In this document: piece by piece, positions 49,038-58,955 of the stretch
Layout of the letters: every line of letters begins with the position of its first letter
Position numbering within the stretch: position 1 is the stretch's first letter
Origin: Azophilus sp965221465
GTDB taxonomy: Bacteria > Pseudomonadota > Gammaproteobacteria > Pseudomonadales > Azotimanducaceae
Reading direction: 5' to 3'
Assembly (NCBI GenBank): GCA_965221465.1
Contig: OZ244892.1
Coordinates: 1,054,001 to 1,118,000 of the forward strand
DNA: 64,000 bases
Translations under genes and position numbers: made by a program
The notes under the pieces: generated by a model
The model's input: only the letters and a program-made list of their open reading frames with translations
What the model was told of the DNA's origin: nothing
Database searches by the model: none

Positions 49038-51974
49038 ATGAATCACCGTCTCAAGCCAATCAGTCAGGCAGTGCAAGGCGCTCTGATTGCGAGCGTGGCT
49101 GCCGGCGCCGGCCTCACGGCCACCATTGCCAATGCCGAGGAACCTTCCATCGTCGAGGAGGTCATCGTCACCGGCTCCCGGCTGCGGCGCGACCGGGACT
49201 ACGTCGAGGCGAGCCCGATCGCCACCATCGGCATGGAGGAGATCCAGAACCTGGGTTACCTGACCCTGGAGCAAACGGTAAACCGCATGCCCCAGTTGAA
49301 ACCGGATACCACGTCCAGCACGAACCAGTACGGCGGCGCGGCCATGAGCGCCGACCTGCGCGGCCTGGGCCCGTCGCGCACCCTGGTACTGGTCGACGGC
49401 CGTCGCTACATTCCATCTCAAGACCGCGCCCAGAGGCGGCTCAACTCCGGTATTGCGGACCTCGCCACCATTCCCGACATGCTGCTCGAGTCGGTCGAGA
49501 TTGTCACCGGCGGCGCTTCTGCCGTCTATGGGTCGGATGCACTGGCCGGCGTCGTCAACTTCCGCCTGCGCGACGACATCCAGGGGGTCCAGGTGCGCTA
49601 CCAGCGTGGCGAAAGCGATCGGGGCGACGGGGAGACCGAGCGAGCGGATGTGGTCATCGGTGTTGGCACCGACGATGGCAGCAGCAACATGGCCATCGCG
49701 CTCACCTGGTCCGAGCGCGGCACCATCCTCGGTGACCAGCGGCGATTTTCGGAAATCCCGCTATGGGCCACCAGCGACGGCACGCACGTGCCATTCGGCG
49801 CCAGCTTCATTCCCGGCACCCGCATCGGCATTCAGCCGGCGAACTTTTCGCAGATCAACGGCATCGACCTCAGCAATGCGGACGGCGCCTGCCCGGGCAC
49901 CAATGACGGTGTGCGCTTCGACGCCGGCGGCCAACCCGTGCCGTACTGCTGGGAGAACGACAAGTTCAACTACGCCGCCGACAACTACCTGCTGCGGCCC
50001 ATCGAACGCTATCAGATCAGCGTAATCGGCAGCCACGAGTTCAACGAGCGGGTCGAAGCGTATGCCCAGGCCTTCTACGTAAACTATCAGCAGGACTACC
50101 AGATGGCGCCCCTGGCGGTAGCCCCGACCAGCTTCGGCCAACCGAACGGCACGGTCATCATCCCCGATGCGGCCAACAACCCGCTGTTCAGCCCCGCACT
50201 GCAGAACTTCTGGGCGCAGAATGCCAACTACTGGGACGCAGACGGCGACGGCAACTACACGGTCAGCGCGCTCGGCCGACGCTTCGAGGAATTCGGGCCG
50301 CGTCACTTCGACTTCAACACCGATGCGTGGCTGATGACCACCGGTTTGCGCGGCAACTTCGACGTCGGCGACAACAACTGGACCTGGGATGCGTTCTACC
50401 AGTATTCCCAGAACGAGTCGGTCTGGACGCTTGCCGGCGTTCTTTCCCGTTCGGCTCTCACGCTCGGCCTCGACTCCGTGGTCAATGCGGACGGCAGTGT
50501 CTCCTGTCGCGTCGAGGTGCGCGGTTGCGTGCCGGTGAACATCTTCGGCACGGATGTGCTGACACCGGAGATGGTCGACTACCTGAAGACGGATAGCGTG
50601 ACCGACTATCGCTTCCGCAGAAAGGTAGCCGGCGCCACGGTGGCTGGAGACCTGTTCGAACTGCCCGCCGGCTCCGTCGCCACTGCATTCGGCGTCGAAT
50701 ACCGCAAGGAATCGCAATTCGTCCGGCCGAACGACGCACAGTTGCGCGGTGACATTTCCTCACCGGCGCCGACCGTCGAAGAGGGCGACTACGACCTCTA
50801 CGAGGTGTTCGGCGAGGCCAGGGTGCCGATCCTGAACGACCAGATGGGCCTGCAGGGCCTGGCGGTGGAAGGCGCCTTCCGATTCGCCGACTACTCGACC
50901 GCCGGCCAGGTGATCGCCTGGAGCGCCTCGCTCGACACGGACGTCAACGAGCAGTTGAAGGTCCGGGCCGGTTACAGCAAGGCGATCCGCGCGCCGAACC
51001 TCGACGAGTTGTACACGCCGATCACCGGCGCCTTCAGGCCCGTGAACGACCCCTGTGCAGCGGTACAGAACCCGTCGCAAGCCACGAAGGATCTTTGCGT
51101 GCAGCAGGGCGTGCCGGCCAACGTGATCGACACGCTGGTGGACCAGCGATTGGGTTACGACCTGATCGGCGGCGGCAACCCCAACCTGTTCGAAGAGGAG
51201 GCGGATACGCTGACGGTGGGCTTCGTGTTCTCGCCCTCCTTCCTCTCCGGTTTGACGATGTCGGTGGATTACTACGACATCAAGATGACCAACGCGATCG
51301 ATCAGGTCGACGGGCAGGGGCTGATCAACGACTGCTTCGCGAACCTCGACATCAACGCAGTCTCCTGCCAGGCCCTCGTGCGGAACCAGGACGGCAATCT
51401 CATCGAAGTCATCGGCCCGCTCCTGAACCTCTCGGAACGAAACGTCGATGGCCTTGACCTGTCGGCCACGTACAACTTCGACAACGTGCCAAACTGGATG
51501 GCCTTGCCCAATCAGGGCGCGACCCTCGACGTGCAGACGTACTGGTCGTGGCAGTTCACGAACGACCGTCAGCAATTGCCGAGTCTTCCGGTGATCGATT
51601 GCGCAGGCTATTACGCCGGCACCTGCTCGAGCGGACCGATCCGTCCGACGCCGGGGTTCCGGGGCCTGTTGCGGGTCAACTGGGCTTCAGGCCCGTTGCG
51701 CCTGAGCCCGGAAATGAACTACGTCGGCAAGATGAAACTGCATCCGGATGCGAACCCGAACGAGGTTGGCACCCAGGACCCCGTGGTCATCGTCAACCTG
51801 AACGGCAGTTGGGATTTCTGGGGCAACACCTCGGTGAATTTCGGCATCAACAACGTGTTCGACAAGCAACCGCCGATCTGGGCTTACCAGGCAGCCGGCG
51901 ACCTCAACGTCAACGTCCACCTCTACGACCCCGTAGGCCGCAGTTTCTTCGTGGGCGTATCGACGGGCTTCTGA
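49038..51974 (+). CDS. TonB-dependent outer-membrane receptor 1
   Basis: A 978-residue protein. Signal peptide (GALIASVAAGAGLTATIANA), then a TonB-box-like SIVEEVIVTGSRLRRD, plug domain (SADLRGLGPSRTLVLVDGRR, VEIVTGGASAVYGSDALAG), and a 22-strand barrel ending NNVFDKQPPIW and DPVGRSFFVGVSTGF with terminal aromatic residue. VRAGYSKAIRAPNLDELY is the typical barrel motif. It imports a large or scarce ligand; the neighbouring subtilase and second receptor suggest peptides or protein-derived ligands. ATG 49038 is preferred to TTG 49035. Confidence 0.9.
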   Translation: MNHRLKPISQAVQGALIASVAAGAGLTATIANAEEPSIVEEVIVTGSRLRRDRDYVEASPIATIGMEEIQNLGYLTLEQTVNRMPQLKPDTTSSTNQYGGAAMSADLRGLGPSRTLVLVDGRRYIPSQDRAQRRLNSGIADLATIPDMLLESVEIVTGGASAVYGSDALAGVVNFRLRDDIQGVQVRYQRGESDRGDGETERADVVIGVGTDDGSSNMAIALTWSERGTILGDQRRFSEIPLWATSDGTHVPFGASFIPGTRIGIQPANFSQINGIDLSNADGACPGTNDGVRFDAGGQPVPYCWENDKFNYAADNYLLRPIERYQISVIGSHEFNERVEAYAQAFYVNYQQDYQMAPLAVAPTSFGQPNGTVIIPDAANNPLFSPALQNFWAQNANYWDADGDGNYTVSALGRRFEEFGPRHFDFNTDAWLMTTGLRGNFDVGDNNWTWDAFYQYSQNESVWTLAGVLSRSALTLGLDSVVNADGSVSCRVEVRGCVPVNIFGTDVLTPEMVDYLKTDSVTDYRFRRKVAGATVAGDLFELPAGSVATAFGVEYRKESQFVRPNDAQLRGDISSPAPTVEEGDYDLYEVFGEARVPILNDQMGLQGLAVEGAFRFADYSTAGQVIAWSASLDTDVNEQLKVRAGYSKAIRAPNLDELYTPITGAFRPVNDPCAAVQNPSQATKDLCVQQGVPANVIDTLVDQRLGYDLIGGGNPNLFEEEADTLTVGFVFSPSFLSGLTMSVDYYDIKMTNAIDQVDGQGLINDCFANLDINAVSCQALVRNQDGNLIEVIGPLLNLSERNVDGLDLSATYNFDNVPNWMALPNQGATLDVQTYWSWQFTNDRQQLPSLPVIDCAGYYAGTCSSGPIRPTPGFRGLLRVNWASGPLRLSPEMNYVGKMKLHPDANPNEVGTQDPVVIVNLNGSWDFWGNTSVNFGINNVFDKQPPIWAYQAAGDLNVNVHLYDPVGRSFFVGVSTGF

Positions 51975-52006
51975 GTCGATTCGCAGGTAGACACGACGGC
52001 GACTCC

Positions 52007-52036
52007 AGCCGCACCCGAAATCATTCGGGTGCGGCT
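52007..52036. terminator. Hairpin after TonB receptor 1
   Basis: Perfect 12-bp arms AGCCGCACCCGA and TCGGGTGCGGCT with a 6-base loop, 33 bases after the receptor stop. There is no U-tract, so it may be a stabilising or weak terminator hairpin. The rest of the 340-base gap (52037-52314) shows nothing recognisable. Confidence 0.55.
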
Positions 52037-52314
52037 TCGAGGCCTGCCCCGCGGGCGGTGGCCGTTGCTACGATGAGGTGAACGAGCAAACGCTCGAAGT
52101 TGACGAGCCCGATCGGTCCAATGGCGTGCCGGTGCCAAGTCCCGATGCCTTGGAACTGAATTCGCAGGGCAATCCCGCCCCTGCGCTTCTCTTCAGAGAC
52201 CAGTCAATTCCCTGACTGCGTTCCGCTTCGTCAAGCCCTTGCCTGCGTTCGACTTTTGCGACAATTGGGGGCATTCGTGGTACGTTGCCGCCCATGACTA
52301 TCGGGTAGGGTGTC

Positions 52315-55300
52315 GTGGGACCACAGGGGAAACGAGCATGGTTCTGGGTGGCCGCAGTTGCGGTGGCGCTTGCCGTGTTGGTTTTACTCGTGCCGGGCGA
52401 GGCGCCAGCGCCCGGGGAGCCGGTCTCTCCCATCGACGACCAGGCCGAGGCAGAACGAATGCGGGCGGCGGCAATGGCCCGCATCGCGGCGGAAAGCCGG
52501 GGCGAAGCAACCAAGCCCCGAGTGCAGGCCGCACCCGAGCCGTCGCGCCGGGTCGACCCGGCACCGCAGCCGGACCGGCCGCCCCCACAGCCGCCGGAAG
52601 GCTACTCATTCGTCACACACTCCGGCGAAATGTCCAAAGCCCGAATCGAGGAGCCGCGCGCCCTGAAACCTGGAGAAGAGGAACTTCCAGGCTGGCTGGA
52701 TCCTCGGGAGGGCGTGCCGGCCCTTCTTCAGCAAGCTGGCGAAACCGGGCGCGGCTGGACCTTCGGCTGGCTCGACGCCGGCCCGGAAACGACGCCGGCG
52801 GAACTGGTGCGGGCAATCGAAGAGGTCGGCGCCGAAGCAATCGGCAGGGCAGGCCGCCTGGTCCGGGCCCGATTGCCCGGAAACGCCGACATCCTTCGGA
52901 CAATAGCCGACCTCGATGAGGTTGCCGGCCTCGGTGCAACACCGGCGGAAGCCAAGCTCGCTGCATTCGCCGACCCCGCCATTGACACCTCCGTCGATGC
53001 GCTACCAATTTACGTCACATTGATGGCGCACGACGCGGACGGCCGCTGGCGCCACGCCATGGAAGCGCTGGGCGCGGTAGTCGGCGGCTACGACCCGGAA
53101 CTCCGGGTTTACCGGGCCAACGCCGGCCGCGCCACCATCGATGCACTGGCCGAAGCCGATTATGTACTGTCGGTCGAACCCATCCCGATTGTGAAAGCAA
53201 TGCACGACACCGCCGTCCCGGCGATGGGCGCCGACGCGGTGCGCGCCTACGACGGGGCTCCAGGCCTCTTCTCCGGCATCGACGGCGCCTCGGTGCCGAT
53301 TGGGGTGATGGACACCGGGCTCAATATTTCCCACTGGGACATCGCATCGCATCGGGACAGCATCTGCGGTGCGAATCTGGTGCCGGATGAAAGCTTGGCC
53401 GAAGAAGACGACCTTTGGATTGACGCTTTCGGCCACGGCACGCACGTGACCGGTACCGTTGCCGGCAACGGCTTTGTAGAGCAGCGCTACGTCGGTATGG
53501 CGCCGGGCGTTCGCCACATCCGCTTCGCAAAGGTGCTTAGCCGATATGGATGGTCGTCCGCGTTAAGCGTCCGGCGCGGGATGGAGTTCCTTGCCGAATC
53601 GTCGAGTTGCGACAAGGCAGGCACCCTGTCGGAACGGGCAAAACCGCTGATCGTCAACATGAGTCTTTCCGGCAGATCGGTGCTATGGGAAGGGCGGGAT
53701 ACCGCCGCCCGCTCGCTAGACGCCATAGTCTGGGGCAATCGTCAGTTGTACGTCGTCTCCCAGGCCAATGCGGGGGCCAGCGGGTTTTCCAATTACGGCG
53801 CAGCGAAGAACTCGCTGGCAGTGGGTGCCGCGCTCGATAGCGGCACACTCGCGTACTTCAGCAGCCTGGGCCCGACCGCCGACGGCCGACTGGCACCGAA
53901 CGTGGTCGGAACGGGCGTCAGGTTGCGCTCTGCGTTGGGTGGAGGTGTTGCCATCGGGTATCGGAATTCGAGCGGGACGAGCATGTCTTCGCCGGCCGTT
54001 GCGGGTGTGGCGGCCTTGCTGATGGATGCGGTGCCGGCCCACAAGGAGCAGCCGGCCCTGACGCGTGCCCGGCTGATGGCAAGTGCCGTTCGCCCCGACC
54101 CTTGGCTGGCCGAAGGCTCGGGATTTCCGCGGAACAACACTGACGGACCGGGACCGATCCAGGCCAGGTACGGCATGGGCAAGGTGTCGGCACGCACGGC
54201 AGTGCTGGATCGCAACCGGGCGGATGGCTGGACGAGCGGCAGCGCGACTGCCGAACTCGAAGACGGCGAGTACGCGTGGCACGACATCGAGGTGCCTGCC
54301 GGCGCAAGCCGGCTGATTCTGGTGATGACCTGGGACGAGCCGGCTGCTGAGTCGATTCCAAGTACCGTGATAAACGACCTGGATTTATGGCTCGACCGTG
54401 GTGGCGAATGCGGCGTCGCGGCCTGCGGCGAGCACTCCTCCCGGTCGCGCGTCGACAATGTCGAATGGATCGTGGTCGCGAACCCCCAGCCGGGCACTTG
54501 GCGGGCTAAGGTGGCTGCCCATCGCGTTTATACCGCCGCACCCCGCGCCGCCTTGGCGTGGACGGTGGTCCGGGGAACACCCACGCCAACGCTGTCGTTG
54601 ACAGCCGACCGGCAGCGTATAACTGGCGCTGGCGAGCATGAACTGACGCTGACATTGACTGCTGATTCTTATGTCGCAGCCGGCGTCCGGCTGCACGTCG
54701 ATTGCCGTAGCGAAGGAACGACGGAGTGCGCACAACTTGTCCCCGTCAAGAGCATGGAACTATTGAGAACGGACGGTGTCTCCATTGAACTCGCCGGGCA
54801 AGACCAACGCCTTCTCCCGTACGGATTTACTTCGTGGAGTTGGTGGAGAAATCCAGTGAAACTGGGCGCGTTCGTGCCTGTCGGGGAAGTCGCTGCGGGA
54901 GAGCAACGTCAGATCACCGTTCGCTTCTCCGTAGACGACTCTGCCGATAGTGACGCGACCCTATACTTCACTGCCAGCGCATGGAACGGTCGCGCGGGCT
55001 CGATCGATGTGACAATCGGATCGGGAAACGTTCCCGACATCCTACGGCCCAGCAACGACGACTTTGCTCAGGCGCAATCGATCGAGGGTCGAGAAGGGAC
55101 CGTAGCTCTCGATCTGCTGCGCGCGACACCCGAGTCTGCTGAACCTATATCCGAGGAGCGGTTTGGGCGTCCATCCAGCTCCGTTTGGTTCCGGTGGACC
55201 GCCCCTTCGGACGGCCCGTTCCGTTTCGCTGTACCCGCGCCAGTCGGTGACCATGAGCTCGAGGAGCCTAGAGGGGCGATCGCTCGGTATGATCTGGTGG

Positions 55301-58300
55301 ACGTGTTCGACGATGGCGTATTGGGGGTGTTGAGCCCTGTCGGGCGCGGGCTCTGGGAGGCGACTTTCTTCGCAGAGCAGGACCGAACCTACCATGTACG
55401 CGTTGCTGGCTCCGCTCGCGGAGCAGAATTGGACCTCCGTTGGTCACCGGCCTCCCGGCCCGCCAACGACGACTTTGCAAATGCCACGGCTCTCGAGGGA
55501 GATTCGGGCCGTGCGGCAGGAACTACCGCGGGGGCAACCCTGGAGCCCGGCGAACACTATGGCGGGCACGGGGCTACAACCTGGTTTCGCTGGGCGGCGC
55601 CGGAGGATGGCGTTTGGCGTTTCGATGGTGCGCCCAAATACGTGTTCGTATTCCAGGGGACAGCAATGAACAGGCTTCGCCTTGTGTCAGGACGGCCCGG
55701 ATATAGAGTGCGTTTCCCGGCAGCGCAAGGTAGAGAGTACCGTATTGCCGTCGCGGAAGGGGGTGCCTATGGGTCGCAGGGCGAATACTCCCTCTCCTGG
55801 AGCCGTTCCAGCCTGGAGGATGACAACGACTCCTTTTCTACGCCGCGGGATATTGACTCTGCACTTGCGGAGACGACAGTGGACGTCAATTCTGCTGCAA
55901 CGGTCGAACCCGACGAACCGGCCATCACCGGCGTACGGACCCAATGGTGGGCCTGGGAGTCACCGACGGACGGCCGCTACACCTGGCGGCTCGGTCCCGG
56001 AGATTCAGACTTATCGAAGCTGCACGTAACGCTCTTTCGCGACGCCAACCTTGAAGACCTGGAACTGGAGGCGGAGATAGATTCCGGTATGGCATTCAAG
56101 ACCGCGATCGACACCTCAGCCGGAGACATGTATCGCATTGCCGTCGGATTGCGCAACGGCGACATCGCGGCCTACCAACAAGACGAGGTCCGGGGAATGC
56201 TGGCTTGGGGTGCGACGCCGCCCAATGACGATGCCGCTGGAGCGATGGCAATTGCGGGCCGGTCGGGTTCGATTTCCGCATCCACTGCGTTGGCGACTGG
56301 TGGCGTTGGCGAACGCCGGGATCTGCTGGGCCACTCGACTCTCTGGTGGACATACGAGGCAGAAGCATCCGGTTGGATACGCTTCGCCGTGGACGGTGAC
56401 GAACGCTTGCTGCTGGCAGTTCACCGGGCGTCGGCTGACGGGCTCGGCGCACTGGAACTGGTCGCCACCAGCCGCTGGCAGCGCAGTGAGGGCAACGCGG
56501 TCGAGGTGCTGTTCGAGGCCGAAGAGGGCGTCCGCTACACCATTTCGCTCGGCGTTGCCGGCGGGGAACAATCGCCTGGCAGTGGTGACCCGGACGGCGG
56601 CGATTTCACGCTCCGCTGGGAACCGGCCGAGGCTCCGGTCTGGCTGTTCTACGCGGGACGCTTGCAGGACGGCGGGCTGGACACGAGCGGCAATCCCACC
56701 GAGATTCGAAATCCTGGCGCACTCGTCGTGCACCCGGAAGGCATGAATCTCTATCTGGCTTCCAGCATCGGCTTGCAGGTGTTCGCGCGGAACGCGGACA
56801 CCGGCGAGTTGCACCTCACCCAGGTGCTCGACGGCAATCCGAACCTCGAGCAGGCGGCGCTGGCATGGGACTCGCACCGCGACCGGCTGCTGGTCGACGA
56901 CTGCGGCGTCTGGCATTCCTTTGCGGCGGTCGATGATGGTGCGCAACTGGAGGATGGAGTCGAATTGGCGGTTGCCGGCGACTCGGGCACCTGCGCAATC
57001 CAGATCGCGATCGCCCCGGGCGGTTCGGATATCTACCGGTTCGGCGGGAGGCAATTGCAACGCTATATCGCGGACGATGGGAGCAATCTGCGCTATGTGG
57101 AAGCTCTCGATTTTGACTACGATTTCGTCGGCGCGGCGTTGTCGGAGGACGGAGGTCACTTGTACCTGAGGACCTGGCGTCAATTGCGGGTCTACGAGCG
57201 CAACTCGAACACAGGAGCGTTGACCTCGCGGTTCAACGATTACGTCGGCATTTGGCAAGGAAGTGAAGGGCAGCGAACAACGCCCCTCGATCTCGGTATT
57301 GAAGACGCTCACCTGTTTTCAATTGATTACCTGAGCGATGTCACGACTGTCTACTCCCTGGAAGATCCCGGGAATCCGCAGTATTTGGCCAGGCTCGGGT
57401 CGTTCTGGTTCGGACGAACCAAGCACTCCTGCGCGTTCGGGAGCGCACGCGGCGCAGTCGCCGCCTTGGATATGTTCTGTTCGGATTTGGCGTTTGCGGC
57501 AAAATTCGATGCCGCGAATGCCGAGTTGAGTGGAACGGACTACGTGCTGTCTGGAATTCCCGACGAAACCGGCCGAACCATGCCGCACTACGGTGTGCCC
57601 GTGGCGCTCGCCGCCACGCCAGACGACAGGCATCTGTATCTTGTCACGTCGCAACAAGGCATCCTGTTTTTCTCGAGGGATGCTCCGCCCCCGGTCAAGG
57701 AAGTCGGTGAACCGGAACTCGAAGTGCAGCGCATCTGGTCTACCCCAGCTGCCCCCGCTGCCGAATCGACCTTCCGCCTCACCGCTCTGGTGCGCAACCG
57801 CGGCACGGCCCGAGCCGACAATCCGACGCTGCGTTTCCGACGCTCCGCTGATGCCCGCATCACGGCGAGGGATGCAGAAGTCGGCACGGTGGAGTTGGGT
57901 ACGCTCGACGCGTCCGCCTCCCGCAGCCGCTCGGTGGATGTGGAGGCGCCGGAAACGCCTGGCGACTATTACTACGGAGTCTGCCTGGAAGGCGGGGCGA
58001 CCGGTACGGAAACGGGCGAAGCGTGCTCCGATGCCCTGGAGGTGACGGTGACGAAGGGCGAACCGCGTCTTCCGGACCTGGTCGTCACGGATGTTTCCAT
58101 CGACCCGGCGCAGCCGCAGCCGGGTGCTTCCTTCACAGTTCGCGCCGTTGTGCGCAACGCGGGCACCGCTCCCGCAGACAGCACGACCCTGCGCTATTTC
58201 CGCTCCGAAAGCGCGACGGTCACGCGCGACGACACCGAAGTGGGCACTGAAGCGATCGACGGTCTCGCGGCCGACTCGGAGAGCAAAGGATCGATCACGC

Positions 58301-58737
58301 TGACTGCCGAGGAAAGCAACTACTGGTACGGCGCCTGCGTGGATGTCGTGGCGGACGAGCGCGACGAGAAAAACAATTGCTCCAGGGGAATCGCAGTCAA
58401 GGTTCGGGACGATCACGGCAATACGTTTGCAACTGCCACACGGATATCCATACCATCGACGACGGAGGCTGAACTCGAGGAAGGGGGCGACAGGGACTAT
58501 TTCCGAATGGAAGTTTCGAGCCCGATCGCGCTGACGGCGGAAACCACCGGAAATCGAGATACTTACGGAACGTTATTCAATGCGAACGAGATAGTGATTG
58601 CCACCGACGACGACTCTGGCGCATCCGCCAACTTCCGAATCGTACGGCAGCTCGACCCGGGAACCTACTATATCGAGGTGCGGGGCTATTCCTCTTCGAC
58701 CACGGGGCCCTATACGCTTGTCCTGAGCGCCCAGTAA
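52315..58737 (+). CDS. Giant exported subtilisin-like (S8) protease, 2140 residues
   Basis: N-terminal membrane signal (WVAAVAVALAVLVLLVPGEA). Propeptide to about residue 325, then the S8 domain with Asp333 (VMDTG), His374 (GHGTHVTG) and Ser556 (GTSMSSP). Next come a beta-rich domain (~620-760), four PPC-like domains (PSNDDFAQA ~911, PANDDFANA ~1048, DDNDSFS ~1168, PNDDAAGA ~1302), a lactonase/propeller-like part (~1440-1790), two CARDB domains (~1800-1900 and ~1920-2020) and a final PPC domain (~2030-2140). Starts with GTG 52315, preceded by a stop in frame. Likely cell-surface or secreted proteolysis feeding the flanking receptors. Confidence 0.85.
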   Translation: MGPQGKRAWFWVAAVAVALAVLVLLVPGEAPAPGEPVSPIDDQAEAERMRAAAMARIAAESRGEATKPRVQAAPEPSRRVDPAPQPDRPPPQPPEGYSFVTHSGEMSKARIEEPRALKPGEEELPGWLDPREGVPALLQQAGETGRGWTFGWLDAGPETTPAELVRAIEEVGAEAIGRAGRLVRARLPGNADILRTIADLDEVAGLGATPAEAKLAAFADPAIDTSVDALPIYVTLMAHDADGRWRHAMEALGAVVGGYDPELRVYRANAGRATIDALAEADYVLSVEPIPIVKAMHDTAVPAMGADAVRAYDGAPGLFSGIDGASVPIGVMDTGLNISHWDIASHRDSICGANLVPDESLAEEDDLWIDAFGHGTHVTGTVAGNGFVEQRYVGMAPGVRHIRFAKVLSRYGWSSALSVRRGMEFLAESSSCDKAGTLSERAKPLIVNMSLSGRSVLWEGRDTAARSLDAIVWGNRQLYVVSQANAGASGFSNYGAAKNSLAVGAALDSGTLAYFSSLGPTADGRLAPNVVGTGVRLRSALGGGVAIGYRNSSGTSMSSPAVAGVAALLMDAVPAHKEQPALTRARLMASAVRPDPWLAEGSGFPRNNTDGPGPIQARYGMGKVSARTAVLDRNRADGWTSGSATAELEDGEYAWHDIEVPAGASRLILVMTWDEPAAESIPSTVINDLDLWLDRGGECGVAACGEHSSRSRVDNVEWIVVANPQPGTWRAKVAAHRVYTAAPRAALAWTVVRGTPTPTLSLTADRQRITGAGEHELTLTLTADSYVAAGVRLHVDCRSEGTTECAQLVPVKSMELLRTDGVSIELAGQDQRLLPYGFTSWSWWRNPVKLGAFVPVGEVAAGEQRQITVRFSVDDSADSDATLYFTASAWNGRAGSIDVTIGSGNVPDILRPSNDDFAQAQSIEGREGTVALDLLRATPESAEPISEERFGRPSSSVWFRWTAPSDGPFRFAVPAPVGDHELEEPRGAIARYDLVDVFDDGVLGVLSPVGRGLWEATFFAEQDRTYHVRVAGSARGAELDLRWSPASRPANDDFANATALEGDSGRAAGTTAGATLEPGEHYGGHGATTWFRWAAPEDGVWRFDGAPKYVFVFQGTAMNRLRLVSGRPGYRVRFPAAQGREYRIAVAEGGAYGSQGEYSLSWSRSSLEDDNDSFSTPRDIDSALAETTVDVNSAATVEPDEPAITGVRTQWWAWESPTDGRYTWRLGPGDSDLSKLHVTLFRDANLEDLELEAEIDSGMAFKTAIDTSAGDMYRIAVGLRNGDIAAYQQDEVRGMLAWGATPPNDDAAGAMAIAGRSGSISASTALATGGVGERRDLLGHSTLWWTYEAEASGWIRFAVDGDERLLLAVHRASADGLGALELVATSRWQRSEGNAVEVLFEAEEGVRYTISLGVAGGEQSPGSGDPDGGDFTLRWEPAEAPVWLFYAGRLQDGGLDTSGNPTEIRNPGALVVHPEGMNLYLASSIGLQVFARNADTGELHLTQVLDGNPNLEQAALAWDSHRDRLLVDDCGVWHSFAAVDDGAQLEDGVELAVAGDSGTCAIQIAIAPGGSDIYRFGGRQLQRYIADDGSNLRYVEALDFDYDFVGAALSEDGGHLYLRTWRQLRVYERNSNTGALTSRFNDYVGIWQGSEGQRTTPLDLGIEDAHLFSIDYLSDVTTVYSLEDPGNPQYLARLGSFWFGRTKHSCAFGSARGAVAALDMFCSDLAFAAKFDAANAELSGTDYVLSGIPDETGRTMPHYGVPVALAATPDDRHLYLVTSQQGILFFSRDAPPPVKEVGEPELEVQRIWSTPAAPAAESTFRLTALVRNRGTARADNPTLRFRRSADARITARDAEVGTVELGTLDASASRSRSVDVEAPETPGDYYYGVCLEGGATGTETGEACSDALEVTVTKGEPRLPDLVVTDVSIDPAQPQPGASFTVRAVVRNAGTAPADSTTLRYFRSESATVTRDDTEVGTEAIDGLAADSESKGSITLTAEESNYWYGACVDVVADERDEKNNCSRGIAVKVRDDHGNTFATATRISIPSTTEAELEEGGDRDYFRMEVSSPIALTAETTGNRDTYGTLFNANEIVIATDDDSGASANFRIVRQLDPGTYYIEVRGYSSSTTGPYTLVLSAQ

Positions 58738-58955
58738 TCGCAATAGCGTTTGCCTGGGGCTGCACCGCCGAGTTGAGTGCATGCCAGTCTTGCCTTGCGG
58801 CCTGCCCGCGAAAGCAGCCGATTGACCCGGCTAGTGTCGAACCCGAGACGTTCAATTTGTCTACCTCATTCCGTTGGTGAATAATTGCGGCCGGTCGTTG
58901 CGACGCTCGCAGCGGCCGATTCTTCGTTTTCGCAATGTGTTCAGGGAGAGATACG